A stretch of DNA of 64,000 nucleotides, from NCBI GenBank assembly GCA_016703425.1, contig JADJCA010000001.1:310001-374000 (forward strand), read 5' to 3'. The DNA is from Myxococcales bacterium. Its GTDB lineage: Bacteria; Myxococcota_A; Polyangia; Polyangiales; Polyangiaceae. Both the position numbers and the translations under genes were made by a program. Positions 41,172 to 49,317 of the stretch are shown here, in pieces. The notes under the pieces are model-generated. The model searched no databases. It saw nothing but the letters and a program-made list of their open reading frames with translations, and was not told where the DNA came from. The number at the start of each line of letters is the position of its first letter. Position 1 is the first letter of the stretch.

Positions 41172-41873
41172 TCACCGAAAGGCCGCGATGATCATGTCGA
41201 CTAGCGCCGGCGCGGCCTCGAGGGCCCGTTCGTGCTCGCCCGAATCCATGTACTTCATTCCCACCGCCTCGATGGCCGACACGAGGGCGTAGACGCGGAT
41301 TTCGTCCGGTGGCTTCCGATAGCGACCTGCCGCGTGGGCCGCCGAAAGGCCCCGCGTCATCAGCGCAGCGAAACGTGCGAGGAGCGCGTAGCGGAGGCGG
41401 AATGCCTCGGGGCCGAGGCCCCATAGCTCGCGAAACACGACCCGCGACTCGGCAGGGAATCGCGCGACGAGGCCCAAGAGCCCTTCGACACCAGCGCGCG
41501 TCTGATCATCCGGGTCCTCGTGTGCCGTCACGAATGCCTCGACGGCCGCAAAGGCCATGCGACCGAGGCGATCGTGGAGGCGCATGAAGAGGTCCTCGAG
41601 ATCTCGGAAGTGCTCGTAGAACGTTCGGCGGCTCACGCCCGCGGCGTCGCACACGTCGTCGACCGTCGACTTCGTGTAGCCGCGTGATGCGAAGACCCGC
41701 GTCGCCGCCTGATAGAGGATTTGCCGTTTCTCGCGCGTGCGTTCGTCGGCGGCGAGCGAGCGGTCGTATTTGCCGCGTCCGCGGGCGCGCGCGCGCAAAC
41801 GGTCGTCACCGCCGTCATGCGTGCGCTCAGTTGCGCGTTCCGTCGAGCCTGCAGTCGAGCGTCGGGTCGCCAT
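41172..41873 (-). CDS. TetR-family transcriptional regulator
   Basis: 233 aa from ATG 41873. A basic N-terminal arm (about 40 residues) precedes the helix-turn-helix: ILYQAATRVFASRGYTKSTV, then DDVCDAAGVSRRTFYEHF. The C-terminal ligand domain is variable. TetR proteins usually repress a neighbouring gene. Here there are two candidate targets: the MFS gene downstream on the same strand (operon) and the topoisomerase VI operon, which starts 104 bp away in the opposite direction. Confidence 0.88.
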   Translation of the reverse strand: MATRRSTAGSTERATERTHDGGDDRLRARARGRGKYDRSLAADERTREKRQILYQAATRVFASRGYTKSTVDDVCDAAGVSRRTFYEHFRDLEDLFMRLHDRLGRMAFAAVEAFVTAHEDPDDQTRAGVEGLLGLVARFPAESRVVFRELWGLGPEAFRLRYALLARFAALMTRGLSAAHAAGRYRKPPDEIRVYALVSAIEAVGMKYMDSGEHERALEAAPALVDMIIAAFR

Positions 41874-41913
41874 GGCCCAGGAGCACCATACCAGGCCAGC
41901 CCCGGCCCTTTGC

Positions 41914-41945
41914 TTGACATTCGTTCACGTGGCGCGTTACCCGTG
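41914..41945 (+). promoter_or_regulatory. Candidate promoter and operator for the Topo VI operon
   Basis: TTGACA at 41914-41919 is a perfect -35 box; a -10 is weak (TTACCC near 41937-41942 with 17-bp spacing). CACG at 41926 and CGTG at 41942 flank an imperfect 20-bp dyad (41926-41945) that overlaps the promoter, the size of a TetR-type operator. The start codon of top6B is about 30 bp downstream. Confidence 0.35.
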
Positions 41946-41977
41946 TACCGGTTTGGGCCCGCGTCGATAGGACCACC

Positions 41978-43936
41978 ATGGCAAAAGAACCCAAAAAGAA
42001 GCTCCCGGCCGCCAAAACGCCACCTGTCGCCAAGTCCGCGAAGGGAAAAAAGGCGGAGACGCCGAAGGTCGCGGCGAGAGCCGAAGCCCCGCCAGCCCCG
42101 AGGGGCAAGGCCAAGGCCCCGGTGAAGACGGAGCCCCCGGAAGATGCCCCGGAGTCCGTCGACACCGACAAGGCTCGCCCCGCGCGCCGCGCCAGCGCCG
42201 AGACGATGGCCTCGCGCCAGCGCGAGATTTCCGTAAGCGAGTTCTTCACGAAGAACCGGCACCTCCTTGGCTTCGACAACCCTGCCAAGGCGCTCCTCAC
42301 GACTGTGAAGGAAGCCGTCGACAACGCCCTCGACGCCTGTGAAGAGGCGGGCATCCTTCCGGAGATCATCGTCGAGATCGACGAGGTGAGTGAAAACCGT
42401 TTCCGCGTGGCCATCGAAGACAGCGGCCCCGGCATCGTCAAGGCGCAGATCCCGAAGATCTTCGCCAAGCTGCTCTACGGCTCCAAGTTTCACCGGCTCA
42501 AGCAGTCGCGCGGTCAACAAGGCATCGGTATCAGCGCCGCGGGCCTCTACGGCCAGCTCACCACCGGCAAGCCCGTCACGATCATCTCGAAGACGGGCAA
42601 GGGGCGGCCCGCGCACCGCATGGCGATCCGCATCGACAACAAGCGGAATCAGCCGGACGTCGTGAAAGACGACACCGTCGAGTGGGAGAAGGAGCACGGA
42701 ACGCGCGTCGAAATCGAGCTTGTCGGAGCCTATCGAGGCGGCCGCACCGGGGTTGACGCGTATCTCGAGCAGACGGTCGTCGCCAACCCGCACCTTGCGC
42801 TCCGCTACAAGACCCCGAAGGGCGAGGTGACCGACTACCCGCGCGTCTCCAACGACCTTCCGCGAGAAGCGCAGGAGATCAAGCCCCACCCGCACGGCGT
42901 TGAGCTCGGCATGCTCATCAGCATGCTCAACGACCACGCGGGCGAGACGGTGAAACACGTCCTCACGGAGTCCTTTTCGCGCGTGAGTCCCGCCATCGCC
43001 GAGCAAATCTGCAGCATGGCCAAGGTCAGCTCCAAGGCCAAGGCTGGCAGCATTCACGGCGATGCCGTTGAGGCGCTCCATAAGGCTCTTGGACAGGTCA
43101 AGGTCATGGCGCCGCCGGCGTCGTGCATCGTTCCTATCGGCGAAGAGCTCCTCATCGAGGGGCTCAAGCGCCGTTTCAAGGCCGAGGTCTACTTCTCCTC
43201 GACGCGCCCGCCCTCGGTCTATCGCGGCAATCCCTTCGTGGTGGAGGTCGGCGTGGCCTACGGCGGCGAGCTCCCGCTCGACGAGCCCGGCGAGATTCTG
43301 CGCTTCGCCAATCGTGTGCCCTTGCAGTACCAACCCAAGGCCTGCGCCATCAGCGAGTCGGTCTACGACACCAACTGGAAAGCCTACGGGTTGGCTCAGC
43401 CAAAGGGCGGCCTCCCCGTCGGACCGCTCGCCATCGTCGTGCACCTTGCGAGCGTTTGGGTGCCGTTCACGAGCGAGGCAAAAGAGGCCGTCGCCCACTA
43501 CGACGACCTCCTTCGTGAGATGCGCCTGGCGCTTCAGGAGTGTGGCCGCAAGCTTGGCGCGCACGTTCGCGCCAAGGCGAAGGCTGACAACGAGCTCAAG
43601 CGCATGAGCATCTTCCAGCGCTACATCCCTGAGGTCGCCGGAGCCCTCGGCGCGATCCTCAGCGTCCCCAAGGACAAGGTCGAGAAGGTCTTCTACGAGA
43701 CCCTCCCCAAGTACGTGAACATCGTGCTCCAACCCGACGACGAGGCGCCGCCCTCGGGCGGCGGGCCCGGTGGCGGTGCGGCGCCAGCTCCCGCGCCTCG
43801 AGACGGCACGATGCCGCCGCCAGCGCTGCCCGCAGCTCTCCCCACGAAGGGCGGCAAAGGCAAGGCGGCAAAGGTCGCGCCGGCGTCGCCCAAGAAGAGC
43901 AAGAAGGGCGCCCCGGAGCAGCTCTCGCTCGTCTGA
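41978..43936 (+). CDS. top6B: Topoisomerase VI subunit B (GHKL ATPase)
   Basis: 652 aa from the ATG at 41978. Type IIB topoisomerase ATPase/transducer subunit: relaxes and decatenates DNA with subunit A. GHKL motifs: N-box KEAVDNALDACEEAG (110-124), EDSGPGI (147-153), GQQGIGISAAGLYG (179-192). A central helix-two-turn-helix, then the transducer domain with the QTK-type loop, follow. The N-terminal 75 residues are Lys/Pro/Ala-rich, and the C-terminal 50 are Pro/Lys-rich, both unusual compared with archaeal homologues (about 530 aa). Intact catalytic residues suggest function. Operon with top6A, 72 bp downstream. Confidence 0.92.
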   Translation: MAKEPKKKLPAAKTPPVAKSAKGKKAETPKVAARAEAPPAPRGKAKAPVKTEPPEDAPESVDTDKARPARRASAETMASRQREISVSEFFTKNRHLLGFDNPAKALLTTVKEAVDNALDACEEAGILPEIIVEIDEVSENRFRVAIEDSGPGIVKAQIPKIFAKLLYGSKFHRLKQSRGQQGIGISAAGLYGQLTTGKPVTIISKTGKGRPAHRMAIRIDNKRNQPDVVKDDTVEWEKEHGTRVEIELVGAYRGGRTGVDAYLEQTVVANPHLALRYKTPKGEVTDYPRVSNDLPREAQEIKPHPHGVELGMLISMLNDHAGETVKHVLTESFSRVSPAIAEQICSMAKVSSKAKAGSIHGDAVEALHKALGQVKVMAPPASCIVPIGEELLIEGLKRRFKAEVYFSSTRPPSVYRGNPFVVEVGVAYGGELPLDEPGEILRFANRVPLQYQPKACAISESVYDTNWKAYGLAQPKGGLPVGPLAIVVHLASVWVPFTSEAKEAVAHYDDLLREMRLALQECGRKLGAHVRAKAKADNELKRMSIFQRYIPEVAGALGAILSVPKDKVEKVFYETLPKYVNIVLQPDDEAPPSGGGPGGGAAPAPAPRDGTMPPPALPAALPTKGGKGKAAKVAPASPKKSKKGAPEQLSLV

Positions 43937-44008
43937 GCGGGTGCTCGGAGCCCCCACGCGAGGCCGCATTCCACGTCACCGCCACGACATCGAGAGGATC
44001 GCCAAGCC

Positions 44009-45205
44009 ATGGCCGCCAAGAAGAAAGCTGCCACGAAGAAGACGCCCCAGCCTAAGGCGCCCGAGACGCCTCAGGCGGCCCCCCGAGCTTCGCTCCCGAA
44101 GGAGAGTCCGCCGTCGGCCAAAGACGAGCGGACCCTCGGGCGCATACGCAAGCTGGCCGCGCAGACGCTCGCCGAGGTCAAGGGCGGCTCGAATCCGACG
44201 CTCGAGATTCGCACGCGAGCGTTGTCGAACGTCTCCTTCAACGAGAAGAAGCGGATCATTGAGCTGGGTGACAAGACGCAGTCGCGCGAGTTCTTCAACA
44301 CGAACATGGCGCGAAAGTTCATGCAGACGTTCCTCGTGGCCAACGGCTGCAAGACGCTCCTTGAGCAGAACAAGACCGTCAGCATTCGTCAGATGTTCTA
44401 CATGACGAAACACACGCTGAAGGGCACCAGCGAGAACACCTTCGACGAGCAAAGCGAGAGCGATCCCATCATCGAGGACCTCGAGGTGGCAACCGACTCG
44501 CTCCGCGAAGAGCTCCACCTGTACGCGAACAAGAAGGGCCTCATCGCGGGCGCCATGGTCGTCAACGACGCCGGCGACGTCATCGACCTCACGAAGATGG
44601 GACGCGGCGGCTGGGGCATTCCGAGCATCTGCGAAGACGACCAGCTCAAGTTCGTCTCCAACAAGGCGGACTTCGTCCTGCTCGTTGAGAAGCAGGCCAT
44701 CTGGCTTCGCCTCAACGAGGACCGCTTCTGGGAGAAGCACAACTGCATCCTCATGACGAGCGAAGGGCAGGGGGCCCGCGGCGTGCGGCGCTTGCTCCAA
44801 CGACTCGCCACTGAGGTGAAGCTGCCCGTCTACGTGCTCGTCGACAACGATCCGTGGGGACTCTACATCTATTCCGTCTTGAAGCAGGGCTCCATCAGCC
44901 TCGCCTACGAATCGATGCGCCTCGCCGTCCCGAACGTGCGTTTCTTGGGCATGAGCGCCTTCGACTACAAGAAGTTCACGCTGCCCGACGCCGTCGAGAT
45001 CAAGCTCTCGAAGGAAGACATCGCTCGCGCTGAGCAGATGAAGGCCTACCAGTGGTTCGCCGACAAGAAGTGGCAGCGCGAGATCAACGAGCTTCTGAAG
45101 AACGGCTTCAAGATGGAAGTCGACTCGCTCCTCAGCAAGAGCATCTCCTTCATCAGCGAGGAGTACATTCCGAAGAAGATCCGCGACAAGGATTGGCTCA
45201 TCTAG
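44009..45205 (+). CDS. top6A: Topoisomerase VI subunit A (Spo11-like cleavage subunit)
   Basis: 398 aa. Cleaves both DNA strands through a Tyr-phosphate link. The 5Y-CAP winged-helix has IRQMFYMTKHT with the candidate active-site Tyr131. The Toprim domain is marked by Glu227 (VLLVEKQAI) and the DND motif (LVDNDPWG; Asp279, Asp281). The N-terminus, MAAKKKAATKKTPQPKAPET, is Lys/Ala/Pro-rich like eukaryotic H1 tails, not present in archaeal subunits. It ends with RDKDWLI. Length otherwise as in archaeal Top6A. A hairpin is found right after the stop. Confidence 0.92.
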   Translation: MAAKKKAATKKTPQPKAPETPQAAPRASLPKESPPSAKDERTLGRIRKLAAQTLAEVKGGSNPTLEIRTRALSNVSFNEKKRIIELGDKTQSREFFNTNMARKFMQTFLVANGCKTLLEQNKTVSIRQMFYMTKHTLKGTSENTFDEQSESDPIIEDLEVATDSLREELHLYANKKGLIAGAMVVNDAGDVIDLTKMGRGGWGIPSICEDDQLKFVSNKADFVLLVEKQAIWLRLNEDRFWEKHNCILMTSEGQGARGVRRLLQRLATEVKLPVYVLVDNDPWGLYIYSVLKQGSISLAYESMRLAVPNVRFLGMSAFDYKKFTLPDAVEIKLSKEDIARAEQMKAYQWFADKKWQREINELLKNGFKMEVDSLLSKSISFISEEYIPKKIRDKDWLI

Positions 45206-45231
45206 CGCGCCGACGGAGGGTGCTCGGCGCG
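45206..45231 (+). terminator. Hairpin after the Topo VI operon
   Basis: CGCGCCG (45206-45212) and CGGCGCG (45225-45231) pair perfectly with a 12-nt loop; no T-run follows. Possible weak terminator or mRNA 3'-end stabiliser of top6BA. Confidence 0.3.
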
Positions 45232-45369
45232 GGCAGGGATGGCGGCCGCGCGCGTGGCCACATGGAGGGCCGCTGCCTTTTTTTCGCGGCTGAGGTCGTT
45301 CGCGGGCTTGCTTCGGTTGACCCGAGGCGGTTCGTGGACCAGAGTTCGCGGGCTTTCCGAGGTGGATCG

Positions 45370-46509
45370 ATGCGAACGGCTTTGGCTTTTGGGGTTCTCA
45401 CCGTGTTGGGTGGCGTCGTTCTGAGCGCAGGCTGCAGCGCCGGCACGAACCGTAGTTTTCCCACGACCACCGACGCCGGTGGCGCGCCGCCCGCCTTCGC
45501 CGAGGGCGACGCCGGCGCGGGCGCGTGCCAGAAGTCGAAGGCCAACTTCGAGGTTCCTGACAACGGTTGCGACGACGACGACGACGGCGAGGTCGACAAC
45601 GTCGCCGACTGCGACGGCAAGCTCGCCGTCGACGGCGACGCGGAAGACTTCGCCAAGGCGCTCGGCATCTGCAAGATGGCCGAGGAGGGCTCTTGGGGCC
45701 TCGTCTCGGCGACGTTCTCGGCGGGCTACGGCTCCAAGGTCCCCGCCGAGCCAAACCAACACGGCATCCTCAGGCGTTTTGGCGCCAAGCTGAAGCCGCA
45801 AGAAGGCGGCGCACTCGGCGTACTCAGCTCGGGTTGGGCTCGCGAGTTCAACGGCCCCGGCGGCTCGGAGCCGTTTCAGCGCGGCGAGACCATGGCGGGG
45901 CCAGGCAAGGCGCCGCCCGGATTCCCCAAGCCTGCCGCCGGCTGTCAGGTCGAGAGCACGGTGAACGACGTCATCAGCCTGAAGCTCGTCATCAAGGTGC
46001 CGGCCAACGCCAAGGGCGTCGCCTTCGACTTCAACTTCTTCTCCGGCGAATGGCCCCAATGGGTCTGCTCCCGTTACAACGACGGCTTCGTCGCCATGTT
46101 GACGTCGAAGGAGTTCAACGACGGAGAGGCCGACAACATCTCCTTCGACGCGCAGCAGAACCCCGTCAGCGTCAACAACGGCTTCTTCGACCGCTGCACG
46201 CCGGGCGCGCAGACCGGCTGCAACGGCTCGCCGCCGAAGATCAAGACCGCATCGTGCGCGGGCGGTGAGTCGGAGCTCGCGGGCACGGGCTTCGAAGAGC
46301 GCGGCAGCTACTGCGGTGGCAAGACGACGACCGGCGGCGGCGCGACCGGATGGCTGACGTCCAAGGCTCCCGTGGGTAGCGGCGAGGAAGTCACCCTCGA
46401 GTTTCTCATCTGGGACACGGGCGACGCGAGCTTCGACTCGAGCGTCCTGCTCGACAACCTCCGTTGGGAGCTCGGCGTGACCCAAACCACGACCGAGCGC
46501 CCCAAGTGA
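45370..46509 (+). CDS. Secreted lipoprotein with a choice-of-anchor-type domain
   Basis: 379 aa from the ATG at 45370, with GAGGTGG about 5 nt before. The signal peptide ends LSAGC (lipobox). An acidic segment DDDDDGEVDNVADCDGKL resembles a Ca-binding DxDxDG loop. The central part (VNDVISLKLVIKVPANAKGV, FDFNFFSGEWPQWVCSRYND, GFVAML) matches the choice-of-anchor beta-sandwich seen in many myxobacterial secreted proteins, including the F-F-S-x-E-[FYW]-P motif. Cysteines in CTPGAQTGC and ASCAGGES. No enzyme motif. Downstream lies accC. Confidence 0.75.
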   Translation: MRTALAFGVLTVLGGVVLSAGCSAGTNRSFPTTTDAGGAPPAFAEGDAGAGACQKSKANFEVPDNGCDDDDDGEVDNVADCDGKLAVDGDAEDFAKALGICKMAEEGSWGLVSATFSAGYGSKVPAEPNQHGILRRFGAKLKPQEGGALGVLSSGWAREFNGPGGSEPFQRGETMAGPGKAPPGFPKPAAGCQVESTVNDVISLKLVIKVPANAKGVAFDFNFFSGEWPQWVCSRYNDGFVAMLTSKEFNDGEADNISFDAQQNPVSVNNGFFDRCTPGAQTGCNGSPPKIKTASCAGGESELAGTGFEERGSYCGGKTTTGGGATGWLTSKAPVGSGEEVTLEFLIWDTGDASFDSSVLLDNLRWELGVTQTTTERPK

Positions 46510-46581
46510 GCGACGCCAGAGTCAGCGTCGCCGCCGACTTTGGAGCGTGACGACGCCTCGCTGCTTTGATACGCGGGGCAC

Positions 46582-47985
46582 ATGCCCCTCTTCGACAAGG
46601 TTCTCGTAGCCAACCGCGGCGAGATCGCGCGCCGGGTCATCCGCACCTGCCGCCGCCTCGGCATCAAGACCGTGGCCATCCACTCGGAGGCCGATGCGGG
46701 CGCTCCGCACACCGAGGAGGCCGACGAGGCGGTGCTCGTGGGCCCCGCGCCGGCAAAAGACTCCTACCTAAACGTGCCGGCGATCCTCGAGGCCATCGAC
46801 CGCACGAAGGCCACGGCGGTCCACCCGGGCTACGGATTCTTGAGCGAGCGCTCCGCCTTCGCCCGCGAGGTCCTGGCGCGCGGCGTCACGTTCATCGGCC
46901 CACCGCCCGACGTCCTCGACGCCTTCGGCGACAAGATGAAGGCGCGCCACGTGGCGCACGCCGCTGGGACTGCGCCGGTCCCGGGGACGCTCGAGCCCAT
47001 CGGCATCGACACGCCGGAGGAACTCGTGAGCGCGCGCGCCGAGGCCAACCGCATCGGCTTTCCCATCGTGGTCAAGGCCGTGGGCGGCGGCGGCGGCATT
47101 GGCATGCAGGTCGTTCGCGAAGAAGCGGCCCTGGACCGCGCCCTCAAGAGCTGCTCCGACCGCGGCAAGGCGTCCTTCTCCGATGCGCGCGTTTACATGG
47201 AGCGCTACGTCTCGTCGCCGCGGCACGTCGAGGTCCAGGTGTTTTGCGACCGGCACGGCAACGGCTACACGCTCGGCGAGCGCGAGTGCAGCTTGCAGAG
47301 GCGCCACCAAAAGATCCTCGAAGAGAGCCCCTCGGCGGCCGCCTTCTTCGAGGGCGAGGCAGGCGCCGCGCGCCGCGCGAAGTTCCTCGAATCAGCGCTG
47401 CGAGTCATGAAGAGTGTCGGGTACGTCGGCGCAGGCACCTGCGAGTTTATCGCCGACGCCGACGGCAACATCTACTTCCTGGAGGTCAACGCGCGGCTTC
47501 AGGTCGAGCATCCCGTGACCGAGATGGTGACCGGCCTCGACCTCGTCGAGCTCCAGCTCCGGGTCGCCGCTGGCGAAGCCTTGCCCGATCTCAAGGCTGT
47601 GCGACCCAACGGGCACGCCATCGAGGTTCGCATCTACGCCGAGGATCCGGCCAAGGGCTTCATTCCGAAGCCCGGCGCCATCGACGAGCTGGTCTGGTGC
47701 GACGGCGCCGGCGAGGTCCAATCGCCGCGGCTTCGCGTCGAATCGGGCGTTCGCGCCGGTTCCAAGATCACGCCGTTCTACGATCCGATGATCGCGAAGC
47801 TCGTGGCTTGGGGCGAAGACCGCGCGCGCTCCATCGACGAACTCGACCGCGCCCTCGCCGGCACCCGCATCGCTCCGGCCACGACCAACATTGCGTTCTT
47901 GCGCAACGTGCTCGCGAGCGCTGAGTTCCGATCGGGTCAGTACGACACGACCTTCGCCGAGGCCTTTGCCAAGCGCCCCGGCTGA
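46582..47985 (+). CDS. accC: Biotin carboxylase subunit (AccC-like)
   Basis: 467 aa from the ATG at 46582. ATP-dependent carboxylation of biotin. The N-terminal biotin-carboxylase domain starts FDKVLVANRGEIARRVIRTC; ATP-grasp landmarks are KAVGGGGGIGMQVV, ERYVSSPRHVEVQVFCDRHG, HQKILEESPS and EVNARLQVEHPVTEMVTG. The C-terminal domain (IEVRIYAEDPAKGFIPKPG, FYDPMIAKLVAWG) is complete. No BCCP domain is fused and neither accB nor a carboxyltransferase gene is in the window, so partner subunits must be elsewhere. Acyl-CoA specificity cannot be stated from this subunit. Confidence 0.9.
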   Translation: MPLFDKVLVANRGEIARRVIRTCRRLGIKTVAIHSEADAGAPHTEEADEAVLVGPAPAKDSYLNVPAILEAIDRTKATAVHPGYGFLSERSAFAREVLARGVTFIGPPPDVLDAFGDKMKARHVAHAAGTAPVPGTLEPIGIDTPEELVSARAEANRIGFPIVVKAVGGGGGIGMQVVREEAALDRALKSCSDRGKASFSDARVYMERYVSSPRHVEVQVFCDRHGNGYTLGERECSLQRRHQKILEESPSAAAFFEGEAGAARRAKFLESALRVMKSVGYVGAGTCEFIADADGNIYFLEVNARLQVEHPVTEMVTGLDLVELQLRVAAGEALPDLKAVRPNGHAIEVRIYAEDPAKGFIPKPGAIDELVWCDGAGEVQSPRLRVESGVRAGSKITPFYDPMIAKLVAWGEDRARSIDELDRALAGTRIAPATTNIAFLRNVLASAEFRSGQYDTTFAEAFAKRPG

Positions 47986-47994
47986 CGAACCTGT

Positions 47995-49317
47995 TTACAG
48001 CGTGTCGAAGGGCACGACCGTCGTCTCCGAGAGCCGCGGGATCGCATCTTGAATAGGCTTCAAGATGTCCTTCGCGGTCCCCACGACAACGAACAGCAAG
48101 CTCTCGGGATCGAGGCGGCGCTGCACCGCCTCTCGCGCGGCGTCCACCGTCACCGCGTCGACGTGGGCCGTGTGGCTCGAGTAATAGTCGGCGGGCAATC
48201 CGTAGAGATCCACGTCCAGCGCTTGGTGAACGCGCTTGTGCGGCGTGTCGATCTCGAAGGCGTAGGAACGCGTCAGGTACTTCTTAATGAAGCCGAGCTC
48301 GCGAGCCGTGATGCCGTCCTTGACGAAAGCCTCGAAGAGCTCGAGCTCGAGGGCAATGCACGCCGCCGCGTCGGTGGCCGCGGGAAAGGTCCACATGCTG
48401 AAGGATTGGCGTCGACGGTCGATGCCGAGCCGTGACGAGGCCCCGTAGGACCAGCCTCGCTTCGACCGAACCTCGCGCATGAGGCGCGACGTGAAGGTGC
48501 CGCCGAAGACCGCGTTGGCGATGAGGAGCGGCACGTGATCGGGATCCGTGGCCGACGTCCCGAGGGTGCCGATGAGGATTTGCGTCTGCGTGCGCTCCGG
48601 CTTGTCGACGAACACGAGTCGACGGCCGGCGACCTTCGGAGGCTCAGGCGTCTCGATGAGTGTTGGCTCGCCGGCGGGCAGTCCCCGGAGGAGGCGAGTC
48701 GCCGCCGCGACGGCCGTCGCCTCGTCGACGTCGCCGGAGAACGTCACCATGGCGTTCTTTTGACGGAAGTGCTGGCCGTGGAGCGCGCGCGCCTCGGAGG
48801 CCGTGATGGCGGCCACCGACTCCGGCGTCCCCGAAGCGAAGCGCCCGTAGCCGTGGTTCGGGAACATGGCCCGTCGAAACGCGCGCTGCGCCAGCGAGCG
48901 GTCGTTGTCGCGCGCCTCAACGAGCTCCGCGACGGATTCGCGTCGGAGCTTGGCGGCTTCGTCCTCGAAGAACGTCGGTGACGCGAGGAGGGTGCCTGCG
49001 AGCTCCACGAACGGGTCGAGACTCCGCCGGATGACCTGCCCTCCGAAGGAGAATGAAGAGCTCGCCGCATCGACGCCGATCTCGCTCCCGAGCCGATCGA
49101 TGGCGTCCTCGATGTCCGACGACGAGAGCGCGCCGGCGCCGCGACGGAGCATGCGACCGGCGTACCGGTAGAGTCCCTCGCGGCCCTCCGGGTCGTAGAG
49201 CGCGCCAGTGCGCAGGGCGACGGTGATCGCCACCAGCGGAACCAGATGGGACTCCTCCAAGAGCAGCGTCGCGCCGCCCTCGAGTTCAACGCGCCGCGTG
49301 CCTGCTTTTGAGCTCAT
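47995..49317 (-). CDS. M16-family peptidase-like subunit, catalytically degenerate
   Basis: 440 aa. An M16 (insulinase/pitrilysin) fold without the HxxEH zinc motif: the corresponding segment reads YRYAGRMLRRG, so this chain is probably non-catalytic. Other family features are a GLYRYAGRM-like helix, RRAMFPNHGYGRFASGTPES, and GGTFTSRLMREVRSKRGWSY. In the family, an inactive partner combines with a catalytic subunit to enclose a processing chamber. Its ATG overlaps the stop of the upstream catalytic gene (ATGA), consistent with a 1:1 complex. Confidence 0.86.
   Translation of the reverse strand: MSSKAGTRRVELEGGATLLLEESHLVPLVAITVALRTGALYDPEGREGLYRYAGRMLRRGAGALSSSDIEDAIDRLGSEIGVDAASSSFSFGGQVIRRSLDPFVELAGTLLASPTFFEDEAAKLRRESVAELVEARDNDRSLAQRAFRRAMFPNHGYGRFASGTPESVAAITASEARALHGQHFRQKNAMVTFSGDVDEATAVAAATRLLRGLPAGEPTLIETPEPPKVAGRRLVFVDKPERTQTQILIGTLGTSATDPDHVPLLIANAVFGGTFTSRLMREVRSKRGWSYGASSRLGIDRRRQSFSMWTFPAATDAAACIALELELFEAFVKDGITARELGFIKKYLTRSYAFEIDTPHKRVHQALDVDLYGLPADYYSSHTAHVDAVTVDAAREAVQRRLDPESLLFVVVGTAKDILKPIQDAIPRLSETTVVPFDTL

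Noticed and set aside
41633..43969. Very long antisense frame opposite top6B (about 778 codons)
   Set aside because: Shadow of the top6B codon bias; Arg/Leu/Val/Asp-heavy composition without motifs, and it overlaps a certain gene.
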